DNA from: Pseudomonas tremae
GTDB lineage: Bacteria > Pseudomonadota > Gammaproteobacteria > Pseudomonadales > Pseudomonadaceae
DNA: 64,000 bases
NCBI RefSeq assembly: GCF_001401155.1
Contig: NZ_LJRO01000352.1
Location: forward strand, 62,001 to 126,000
Direction: 5' to 3'
The translations under genes were made by a program, and so were the position numbers. The notes below the pieces were generated by a model. It did no database searches. It saw only the letters and a program-made list of their open reading frames with translations, and was not told the DNA's origin. Of the stretch, positions 33,493 through 40,498 are shown piece after piece (within the stretch, counting starts at the first letter, position 1; each line of letters opens with the position of its first letter).

Positions 33493-34220
33493 GTACGCTC
33501 AACATCATTCTTCTCTCGGGCAAAACGGGGTATGCCCGACGCGATGACGGTGAGTACCCAGAATACCTTCGTGAGTGCAATGGCAAACCCTTGATCCACT
33601 CGCTGATCGACAACTGCGCAGCGCTGGCACCCGCGAGACTGATCTGCACGTTTTCAAACGACGATGTCGTCAGGCTGCACCTGCGTAACATGATTCAGCA
33701 AATGCACACGTCTGCCAGTGTCCTGCCGGTTCACAACCTCACCCAAGGTGCGGCCTGTACCGCTCTTCTGGCGAGTGAGCAAATCGACAACGATGACGAA
33801 CTGCTGATTCTGAGCGTGAGTGATTTTCTGGATACAGACCTGCAAGCGGTCGTGCGCTGGTTTCGTGAACGAGGTGATGATGCCGGCATTGTCATCTTCA
33901 ACTCCCTGCACCCTCGTTATTCGTTCGCGCGCCTGGATGGTGACAACCGGGTTATCGAAGCTGCCGAGAAAAACCCGATCAGCCCTAATGCCATCGCCGG
34001 CATGTACTGGTTCAGGTCCGGCTCGCTGTTTGTCGCGGCGGCCAAGGAAATGATCCGCAAGGACGCTCGGGTCAACGGCAACTTCTACATTGCCCCGGTA
34101 CTTAACGAACTGGTGCTTTTGCAGAAGATAATCGGTGCTTTTCGTGTTGAGCCCAACCAGTATCGCCCCCTGAAAACCCAGCGCCAGCTGCATGCGTTCG
34201 AAGCAGGGGACGCACGATGA
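33489..34220 (+). CDS. Second nucleotidyltransferase-like protein, degenerate nucleotide loop
   Basis: A 243-residue paralogue of the gene at 31469. Shared landmarks are LTQGAACTALLASEQI (versus VTGGAACSVYAARHL), LLILSVSDFLDTDL at the metal position, and a VNGNFYIAPVLNEL ending versus VNGEFYIAPAYNEI. The N-terminal loop GKTGYARRDDGEYPEYLRECNGKPLI replaces the GxGxRF motif, so nucleotide use may differ or be lost. The pair may work on two substrates, or one may regulate the other. Starts with GTG in the HAD stop and overlaps the cupin gene (ATGA). Confidence 0.7.
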   Translation: MSTLNIILLSGKTGYARRDDGEYPEYLRECNGKPLIHSLIDNCAALAPARLICTFSNDDVVRLHLRNMIQQMHTSASVLPVHNLTQGAACTALLASEQIDNDDELLILSVSDFLDTDLQAVVRWFRERGDDAGIVIFNSLHPRYSFARLDGDNRVIEAAEKNPISPNAIAGMYWFRSGSLFVAAAKEMIRKDARVNGNFYIAPVLNELVLLQKIIGAFRVEPNQYRPLKTQRQLHAFEAGDAR

Positions 34221-34537
34221 AAACAGCGAAGCTGGAAGAGATGATCAAAGGCTGGTTCGTGGGGGGGTTCCAGCCCGCAGCGTTCAGCACCAACGCCTGT
34301 GAAGTCGGGGTCAAAAGCTACCAGGCTGGCGATAACGAAGCAGCCCATTATCACAAGGTCGCAACGGAGATTACTCTGGTGCTCTCCGGGACAGTTCGCA
34401 TGCGTGATCAGGTCTGGCAGGCGGGTGACATCATTGTTCTTGAACCAGGCGACGTCACTGCGTTTGAAGCGCTTTCCGATACGACAACAGTGGTTGTGAA
34501 GGTGCCAGGTGCGCTTGATGACAAGTACGTTGTCTGA
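34217..34537 (+). CDS. Small cupin-domain protein
   Basis: A 106-residue single cupin. AAHYHKVATEITLVLSGTVRMRDQVWQAGDIIVLEPGDVTAFEAL gives the two cupin motifs, with His-x-His and Glu as metal ligands in motif one and GDI..LEPGD in motif two (the last His is replaced). It may be an isomerase or a small-molecule sensor of the cassette. Starts inside the previous stop. Specific activity unknown. Confidence 0.75.
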   Translation: MKTAKLEEMIKGWFVGGFQPAAFSTNACEVGVKSYQAGDNEAAHYHKVATEITLVLSGTVRMRDQVWQAGDIIVLEPGDVTAFEALSDTTTVVVKVPGALDDKYVV

Positions 34538-34652
34538 CCCATGAAAACCACCTTGCTTCAGTATCACTGCCGTCCTGGCTGCACCCCGGCAACCTTCCTG
34601 CGCAGCTGCTGCTAACCCTTTAGTGGTCGAGCATCATCTCGTTCCGCAAGCA

Positions 34653-34670
34653 TCCGGCCCGCAAGCCGGA
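34653..34670. terminator. Short hairpin in the cupin-wavE gap
   Basis: Stem tccggc / gccgga with a 6-base loop ccgcaa. It lies in the 229-base gap between the cupin and WavE genes. No T-run on either side, so it may be only a weak pause or processing signal. Confidence 0.3.
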
Positions 34671-34766
34671 GCTACTCAAGAGCCCTCAACGCGTCTTTCA
34701 GTGTGCCTTCTGATCAATATTCATCGCCGGTTCACAGTTGTCGTTTTCCGATTGCAAGGTTGAAAT

Positions 34767-35810
34767 ATGCACCATCTTGTACCTGTCGACTCCAGGCAGA
34801 TCAGCGTCGTGATTCAGGGGCCTCTCTGTCTCAATGTGGGACCTGATCGAAATATTTTCGCGTGCATCCGTTCCATCAGAACACACCTGCCTCACGCCGA
34901 AATCATCGTGTCTACTTGGCACAATGAAGATGTTTCAGCCGTTGAAGCTGAGCGGATAATAGTCTCGGATGATCCGGGAGCTTTCATTGATGATGCCGGT
35001 AATCAGATCAACACCAACCGCATGCTGCAGTCGACGCTGTACGGCATTCAGGCGGCCACAAGACGTTATGTCATGAAAATGCGCGCAGATCACAACCTGA
35101 CCAGCGCAGCACTTGCCGTTATAGGCAGCGCGGAGGATACCGGGTCTGACAATCCGCCTCTTTTCGACACGCCCATCACCACAACGACGCTTTATATCCG
35201 CAACCCCGAACGCTTTCCAATGCTGTTCCATATTTCGGACCTGGTTCAGTTCGGCGCCCGCGACGCCATGCTCTTCATGTGGGAGCACCCGCTGTACGAA
35301 AGAACAGATCTTTTCAACAAAAAACCGTCCCGTAACCCGTTCGGAAACTTCATCGGGTATACGTCCGCGCGTATGGTGAGCGAACAGGCACTCATGCTGA
35401 GCGTCATGCGCAAGGGAGGTATCGATGCGCGACTCGCAAAGCCCTGTCAGGTAGGCCTCGGCAATCTGAAACTGTGGGATAACATCCTGAGGTGTAATTT
35501 CAGTGTGTTGAACCATTACGAAGCGGGGGTCGATTTCCCGGAGCGCTTTACCGCAAACGAATACATGCTGAACACACTCTATACATCAGATGACATAGAC
35601 CAACTTAAGCGTCTGGGGCCGGGTGCTTACAGACTGAGGTTAGCGCGCATCTGGCTCAATCAATACGCACTGAGCTGCTTGCGCCCCGGCTGGTGGATCT
35701 CGTTCGTCACCATCGTACTCTTCAGCACCTCGCCACCGCTTGCCCGAGCCGTGCGGTCGTGTTGGCGGAAATACCGGAAACTGGTGCATGCAGCGTCGTA
35801 TCGGGTTTAG
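34767..35810 (+). CDS. WavE-family LPS synthesis protein (putative transferase)
   Basis: A 347-residue protein. ISVVIQGPLCLNVGPDRNIFACIRSIRTHLPHAEIIVSTWHNEDVSAV resembles the WavE/glycosyltransferase-like opening (VVIQGP... and STW), and YVMKMRADHNLTS carries an Asp in the place expected for a metal-binding DxD. KTYVMKMR-D and KLWDNILRCNFSVL also look family-like. WavE was named in the Vibrio cholerae LPS core locus; biochemistry is poorly known. The only likely transferase of the cassette. By eye, its base composition is less GC-rich than flanking housekeeping genes, in keeping with transfer. Confidence 0.75.
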   Translation: MHHLVPVDSRQISVVIQGPLCLNVGPDRNIFACIRSIRTHLPHAEIIVSTWHNEDVSAVEAERIIVSDDPGAFIDDAGNQINTNRMLQSTLYGIQAATRRYVMKMRADHNLTSAALAVIGSAEDTGSDNPPLFDTPITTTTLYIRNPERFPMLFHISDLVQFGARDAMLFMWEHPLYERTDLFNKKPSRNPFGNFIGYTSARMVSEQALMLSVMRKGGIDARLAKPCQVGLGNLKLWDNILRCNFSVLNHYEAGVDFPERFTANEYMLNTLYTSDDIDQLKRLGPGAYRLRLARIWLNQYALSCLRPGWWISFVTIVLFSTSPPLARAVRSCWRKYRKLVHAASYRV

Positions 35811-36149
35811 ACGGCGCTACGCCACGTAAATGCGTGTGCCGGCGGCGCATCTGCCGTGGTGGAATCAGTACGCTTGCATCGCGTCCAGTTTGATTTATTT
35901 GTGACAGGCATTAAAAAGCCGGCTTGTGGCCGGCTTCTCGTAGGTGATTCCGATCTATTTTTGATAAACCGCAATCGCCTTCAACAGGTGCGCTCCTGAA
36001 GAAGCGCGAATAGACAACAGGGCAAACGGATCACATGCCTCGTTCAAGCACCACACCGCTGAACAGCGCCGGGTACTCTGGATGGCGCACAGGATACTAA
36101 AACTCACCCCTCATGCCCAGCCTCAATACCTCGCCGCTCCAAAGTCCTC
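35811..36149. other. Intergenic stretch after the WavE gene
   Basis: Contains one hairpin at 35916-35936 (listed) and otherwise no coding frame, RNA gene or repeat that I recognise. It may mark the right edge of the accessory cassette; no direct repeats or tRNA end were seen. Confidence 0.4.
35916..35936 (-). terminator. Intrinsic terminator
   Basis: Stem aagccggc / gccggctt (8 pairs, loop ttgtg). On the minus strand it is followed by a T-run, as expected for transcription of the regulator gene that ends at 36150. It may also stop plus-strand transcription from the WavE gene. Confidence 0.7.
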
Positions 36150-36881
36150 TCACAACAGCAGCATCGCATTGCGGCGGCTATTCAGGGTCGACCACCAGAA
36201 TATCCAGCCCAGGATGCGGATTTTTTCCCGGTCTATGTCCTCGGCGCTGAACACTTCGTCAGGGTATTCGGCGTCGTTGTGGCTGCGCAGGCGCAGGCCG
36301 CCGTTGGGCAAGCGGTAGAGGTAGCGGACGCGCAGGATGCCGCCGTGCTCGAGGGCGTAGATTTCGCCGTCGATGACCTGGGTCAGTTCGCGGTCGACGC
36401 CGAGGATCGAGCCGTCCTGGATCTTGTCGGCCATGCTGTTGCCGACCATGGCGACGCACATGCAGCTTTTCGGGTCGATGCCCATGGTCTGCAGAACTTG
36501 CAGGGGCAGGCGTATCTTCTGGCCGGGGGCTTCGGACAGGACGGTTTTGCCGACGCCGTGGGTGGATTCGACCTCCATGTAAATCTGGATTTCCACGTCA
36601 CCGCGCAGGACGTTTCTCGTTTGCTGGATAACCATTCGGGTATCGCCAGCGGTGTGTTCATGGGCGGGTTCATTGGGGTGTTTCGGGCCATCACCGGTAC
36701 GCAGCCAGCGTGCGTTGACGGTTAATAATTCAGCCACCTCGTCAATGCGCGCCATGGGTACGCCGCGTTTGAACCAGTTATTGACGTGCTGCGGCGTGAT
36801 TTTGCGGTTGGCGGCAAAATCAGTCGCTGTGAGGTGGCACTCCCGAAGGAGGATGCGGAGTCGATCGCCTGATGTATTCAT
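36150..36881 (-). CDS. LexA/CI-like (HTH + S24) transcriptional regulator with Arg in place of the catalytic Lys
   Basis: A 243-residue phage-repressor-like protein. The N-terminal HTH is RLRILLRECHLTATDFAANRKITPQHVNNWFKRG (residues ~7-40). The C-terminal S24 domain has the catalytic Ser in MVGNSMADKIQDG. LexA and CI place their Lys 37 residues after the Ser; here that position is Arg (GGILRVRYLYR). Self-cleavage may therefore be slow, absent or pH-dependent. Such regulators control pyocins or prophage genes in pseudomonads; no such genes are visible here. A possible operator (TAAACG-n10-CGTTTA) lies upstream at 37024. Confidence 0.8.
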   Translation of the reverse strand: MNTSGDRLRILLRECHLTATDFAANRKITPQHVNNWFKRGVPMARIDEVAELLTVNARWLRTGDGPKHPNEPAHEHTAGDTRMVIQQTRNVLRGDVEIQIYMEVESTHGVGKTVLSEAPGQKIRLPLQVLQTMGIDPKSCMCVAMVGNSMADKIQDGSILGVDRELTQVIDGEIYALEHGGILRVRYLYRLPNGGLRLRSHNDAEYPDEVFSAEDIDREKIRILGWIFWWSTLNSRRNAMLLL

Positions 36882-37023
36882 GGGGCGAAGTTTACGGGCG
36901 TCGCTTGGGCGTTTAAATGAACGAGGTGTTGAGGTCGACGTTATCCCAAGGGGCTGGCGGCTATCTGGACTACGGATGGAATCAATGTTGTGTAGGCAGA
37001 TTCCGTAATAGCGTTTTTTCGAC

Positions 37024-37045
37024 TAAACGGCGTATCTGGCGTTTA
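37024..37045. promoter_or_regulatory. Inverted repeat TAAACG-n10-CGTTTA, candidate operator
   Basis: Half sites at 37024-37029 and 37040-37045 are exact reverse complements. A similar CGTTTA occurs at about 36911, close to the regulator's start codon. Repeated copies fit autoregulation by the S24 regulator, but binding is unproven. Confidence 0.35.
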
Positions 37046-37194
37046 CCCCGGCTATACGGGCATTAACGGACTGTTTATGGAATGGCTAAAAGGACAACGC
37101 ATTTTTAAACGTGCTATTTGCAAAAAAGCTTGAGGGGGAAGTTCTCAGGGGAGGTTGGTGGATACGGCGGGGATCAGGCGGGAAGGTGAAGCGT

Positions 37195-37226
37195 GTTTCC
37201 GGACACTGTGTGCAGTGCCCGGAAAC
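37195..37226 (-). terminator. Long hairpin downstream of ppa
   Basis: 14-base arms gtttccggacactg / cagtgcccggaaac with one mismatch and loop tgtg. It lies 14 bases after the ppa stop. No T-run on the minus strand, but stem strength supports a terminator or stability element. Confidence 0.6.
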
Positions 37227-37239
37227 GCTTGATCGATGA

Positions 37240-37767
37240 TCAGCCTTTGAAAGCTGCAACCGATTTGGTGATCTCAGCGCGGGCAGCGTCAGCGTTGCCC
37301 CAACCTTCGATTTTCACCCATTTGCCTTTTTCGAGATCCTTGTAGTTCTCGAAGAAGTGTTTGATCTGCTCAAGCAACAGCGGTGGCAGGTCGGTGTACT
37401 CTTTCACGTCGACGTACAGCTGAGACAGCTTGTCGTGTGGTACTGCGATGACTTTGGCATCGCCGCCGCCGTCGTCAGTCATGTGCAGGATACCGACCGG
37501 GCGTGCGCGGATGACCGAACCAGGGGTAACCGGGTAAGGGGTTACTACCAGGACGTCCAGCGGGTCGCCGTCGTCAGCCAGGGTGTTGGGAATGAAACCG
37601 TAGTTGGCCGGGTAGAACATCGGGGTTGCCATGAACCGGTCAACGAACAGGCAATCGGAGTCTTTGTCGATTTCGTATTTGATTGGCGCGTGGTTGGCCG
37701 GGATTTCGATCGCGACGTAGATGTCGTTCGGCAGGTCTTTGCCTGCCGGAATCTTGCTGTAGCTCAT
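37240..37767 (-). CDS. ppa: Inorganic pyrophosphatase
   Basis: A 175-residue family I pyrophosphatase. YFIPNTLADDGDPLDVLVV contains the PROSITE pattern D-[SGDN]-D-P-LIVMF with catalytic aspartates; KYEIDKDSDCLFVDRF and YPANYGFIP set the active site; KVIAVPHDK and KHFFENYKDLEKGKWVKIEGW bind phosphate. It drives biosynthetic reactions by hydrolysing pyrophosphate. The start ATG 37767 (MSYSKIPAG) is the family start; the frame is open 24 codons upstream. Monocistronic. Confidence 0.96.
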   Translation of the reverse strand: MSYSKIPAGKDLPNDIYVAIEIPANHAPIKYEIDKDSDCLFVDRFMATPMFYPANYGFIPNTLADDGDPLDVLVVTPYPVTPGSVIRARPVGILHMTDDGGGDAKVIAVPHDKLSQLYVDVKEYTDLPPLLLEQIKHFFENYKDLEKGKWVKIEGWGNADAARAEITKSVAAFKG

Positions 37768-37876
37768 TGGGCATTGTCCCCTGGTTGACCAGACAGATTG
37801 TGGCGCGAACCGCCATAAAGTGGTCCGGATTATAGGCATATTCTGTTTTGGTTGCCACGCATGGCCTTGGCAGCGG

Positions 37877-38686
37877 TCAGTTGTCCTGACAAACCGAGGC
37901 GTGTTGGCGAGCTGTGTTCAGGCGTGCCAGAGGGTCCTGGCGGTAGAACGCCTTGAGTTGTGCGTAGACCGCCGGGTACTGCTCGTGCAACAGGTCGGGA
38001 GCGCTGAAGAAGTACTCGCTGGTCACCGCAAAGAACTCGGCGGGGTCTTGAGCAGCATAAGGGTCAATGGCGGTTTCTGTATCCGGGTCCTGATCCAGTT
38101 GCTGGTTGAGATCATCGAACGCGCTCTGCATGACACTGGCCCATTCGGTCACCTGCATGTCACTGTGCAGCGGCGGCAGGCCGTTGGCGTCGCCGTTGAG
38201 CATGTCTAGTTTGTGCGCCAGCTCGTGAATGACCAGGTTGTAGCCGTCCCAGTCGCCGCTGCTCAGCACGCCTGGCCAGGCCAGAATGACCGGCCCTTGC
38301 AGCCACGCCTCGCCACTGTGTTCGCCGTCCCACTCGTGCTCTACGCCGCTGGCGTCGCGATGGCGTTGCGGGCTGACGAAATCGTCGGGGTACAGCACGA
38401 TCTCGTGAAAGCCCTGATACCAGTTGAGGTCACCAAGGCTCAGCAATGGCAGTTGCGCCTGAGCTGCCAGGAACAGCCTTTGCTCGTCATCGAGCTCTAC
38501 GCCCGGCAGCGCGCTGAGGTATTTGTCATTCAGAAACAGCACGCAGGCATCGCGAAGGTGTGCGTCTTGCTCAGCGCTTAAACCGTCGAGAATGGGCAAA
38601 CGCTCGCGCACTTTTTGCCACAGCTCGGCAGCAACCGGGTGCCTGGCAATGGTGCGTCGCCTGCGCCAGTTGCTGAGTGACCACAT
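37877..38686 (-). CDS. mtfA: Zinc metallopeptidase MtfA (M90 family)
   Basis: A 269-residue cytosolic peptidase. The zinc motif is VIHELAHKLDMLNG (HExxH), with the third ligand Glu in DPAEFFAVTSEYFF about 50-60 residues later. The N-terminal NWRRRRTIARHPV region matches MtfA. In enterobacteria it has aminopeptidase activity and interacts with the Mlc repressor; in Pseudomonas the partner is unclear. It precedes the DedA gene, on the same strand; the two stop and start codons are 3 bases apart. Confidence 0.92.
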   Translation of the reverse strand: MWSLSNWRRRRTIARHPVAAELWQKVRERLPILDGLSAEQDAHLRDACVLFLNDKYLSALPGVELDDEQRLFLAAQAQLPLLSLGDLNWYQGFHEIVLYPDDFVSPQRHRDASGVEHEWDGEHSGEAWLQGPVILAWPGVLSSGDWDGYNLVIHELAHKLDMLNGDANGLPPLHSDMQVTEWASVMQSAFDDLNQQLDQDPDTETAIDPYAAQDPAEFFAVTSEYFFSAPDLLHEQYPAVYAQLKAFYRQDPLARLNTARQHASVCQDN

Positions 38687-38689
38687 GGG

Positions 38690-39337
38690 TCAGCGAGCGT
38701 CGACCGGGGGCGCGCTGCGGCTGCGCACCACACCGATGATCATCGGCACCAGCGAAAGCACAATGATCGCCAGCACCAACAGGGTCAGGTTGTGTTTGAT
38801 GAACGGCACGTTGCCGAAGAAGAAACCCAGCGTGACCAGGCTGCCGACCCACAGTACCGAGCCCAGCACGCTGAAGCCCACAAAACGCGGATAGGACATT
38901 CTGCCGACACCCGCCACGAAGGGCGCGAACGTGCGGATGATCGGCAGAAAGCGCGCCAGCGTCACGGTCTTGCCGCCGTGGCGTGCGTAGAAGTCCTGGG
39001 TGCGCAGCAGGTAGTCGCGGCGAAAAATGCGCGATCTGGAGTTGCTGAACAGTTTTTCGCCAACGGTGCGGCCGATGACGTAGTTGGTGCTATCGCCCAG
39101 AATAGCCGCGAGCATCAGCAGCCCGGCCAGCAATACCGGGTCCATGCCGCCGCCAGCAGCTACGGCACCGGCAATGAACAGCAATGAATCGCCCGGCAGG
39201 AAGGGCATGACCACCAGCCCTGTCTCGCAGAAAATCACCAGAAACAGAATCGCGTAGACCCAGGGGCCATAGTTGGTCACCAGCAGATCAAGGTAGACGT
39301 CGAGATGCAGAATAAGGTCGAGCGGGTTGAATTCCAT
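38690..39337 (-). CDS. DedA-family membrane protein
   Basis: A 215-residue membrane protein. FCETGLVVMPFLPGDSLLFIAGAVAA is the DedA re-entrant loop signature with its acidic residue, GDSTNYVIGRTVGEK and FLPIIRTFAPFVAGVGRMSYPRF the second, including the conserved Arg. DedA proteins recycle undecaprenyl phosphate or other polyprenyl lipids across the inner membrane. ATG 39337 is preferred over an in-frame GTG 39358. Likely cotranscribed with mtfA. Confidence 0.9.
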   Translation of the reverse strand: MEFNPLDLILHLDVYLDLLVTNYGPWVYAILFLVIFCETGLVVMPFLPGDSLLFIAGAVAAGGGMDPVLLAGLLMLAAILGDSTNYVIGRTVGEKLFSNSRSRIFRRDYLLRTQDFYARHGGKTVTLARFLPIIRTFAPFVAGVGRMSYPRFVGFSVLGSVLWVGSLVTLGFFFGNVPFIKHNLTLLVLAIIVLSLVPMIIGVVRSRSAPPVDAR

Positions 39338-39409
39338 TGAAGCACCTGAGGCGATCACCCTGTCCGGGGTCGCATGCGGAAGAAGCGGCTGCGCGGCATT
39401 ATAGAAGCA

Positions 39410-39634
39410 GAATGCGCAGAAGAGGTTCCGTAATAATGCGCGGGCAGGTTTGTGTGATCATCGATGACCAACTGGCGACGGTCGACCTTGGCTAGGCAGA
39501 CGTCGGTGAGAATCCGTTCGCGTTTCAACAAAAGCGATGAGTCGCTCGACAGAGCTGGCAAAAGCCCGGAAGTCTTACTTCGTCTTTATTGGCCAGCGCC
39601 AGATAGATGGCCGACTCATCGAGTCGCAGGCAAG
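39410..39634 (-). pseudogene. Possible gene remnant between dedA and eutC
   Basis: On the minus strand one frame reads ACLRLDESAIYLALANKDE just after eutC's stop, and another continues as SLLLKRERILTDVCLAKVDRR with natural-looking composition. A frameshift near 39560 would join them. No family recognised; it may be chance. Confidence 0.2.
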
Positions 39635-40498
39635 CTAATGCGGATCAGTCGGACCATCGAGCAGGAAATTGCCGATCTGCTTGCCTGAATTGTCGGCAGA
39701 TCCATCGGACTCCAGGGTCTTCAACTCGGCTTCATCCTTAAGGCTGACGCCGGAAATCTTCCGTCGGCAGGCTTCGCGCATCAGGTACAGCAGGCGGTGC
39801 GCGGCCATCGCGTAACTCAGCCCTTCCAGACGCACGTTGGAAATGCAATTGCGATGCGCGTCATTCAGGCCTGCCTTGGGGGCGTAGGTGAAATACAGCC
39901 CCAGGCTGTCAGGGGAACTCAGGCCGGGGCGTTCGCCGATCAGGATGACCACCATCTTCGCGCCGAGCAGCTCACCGATTTCGTCCGCGACGGCCACGCG
40001 GCCCTGTTCGACCATGATCACAGGCGACAGCGTCCAGCCGTCGGAACTGGCTTGTTCTTCGAGCCGGGTGAGAAAGGGCACGGCATGCCGATGCACGGCG
40101 AGGGCCGACAGGCCGTCGGCCACCACCACGGCAAGATCAAGACCGCCTGGGTGAGCTGCAGCGTAGTCGCGCAGTGTCTGCGCAGACTCGTCGTTCAGGC
40201 GACGGCCCAGGTCCGGGCGTTGCAGGTAGCAGTGCCGGTCGGCAGCAGCGCTGTGCAGCAGCAAGGTTTCGCGGCCTTTTTCAGTCAGTTGAGCGCTGAT
40301 CGCCGCGTGATCGAACGCGAGATGCACGGCGTCGCGCGCTTGGGCATGTGCGGCTTGAAAGTCGAGCTGCGCGGCGGTAGGCAAGCTGGTACCGGTGCGG
40401 CCCAGCGCAATGCGTGCCGAGGTCAGGCGGCGCAGTTCCAGCCAGGGGTTGGCTGGCTGGGTGCTGTCTTGGATCTCGTTCATCGGCTTGTCACTCAT
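39635..40498 (-). CDS. eutC: Ethanolamine ammonia-lyase small subunit
   Basis: A 287-residue subunit. NPWLELRRLTSARIALGRTGTSLPT opens the family; RPDLGRRL, VADGLSALAVHRHA and GERPGLSSPDSLGLYFTYAPK bind cobalamin and complete the fold; ISNVRLEGLSYAMAAHRLLYLM precedes the C-terminus. With EutB it splits ethanolamine to acetaldehyde and ammonia using adenosylcobalamin. Starts inside eutB's stop (ATGA). Confidence 0.95.
   Translation of the reverse strand: MSDKPMNEIQDSTQPANPWLELRRLTSARIALGRTGTSLPTAAQLDFQAAHAQARDAVHLAFDHAAISAQLTEKGRETLLLHSAAADRHCYLQRPDLGRRLNDESAQTLRDYAAAHPGGLDLAVVVADGLSALAVHRHAVPFLTRLEEQASSDGWTLSPVIMVEQGRVAVADEIGELLGAKMVVILIGERPGLSSPDSLGLYFTYAPKAGLNDAHRNCISNVRLEGLSYAMAAHRLLYLMREACRRKISGVSLKDEAELKTLESDGSADNSGKQIGNFLLDGPTDPH

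Larger units (their letters stand above)
36882..37239. other. Regulatory gap upstream of the S24 regulator
   Basis: About 360 bases, AT-rich in part, holding the S24 gene's promoter region, the inverted repeat at 37024-37045 and the ppa terminator hairpin at 37195-37226. No gene or RNA recognised. Confidence 0.4.

Noticed and set aside
29746..36149. Integrase, att site or tRNA flanking the glycan cassette
   Set aside because: No integrase or transposase gene and no direct repeats or tRNA end could be seen at either edge, so its acquisition mode stays open.
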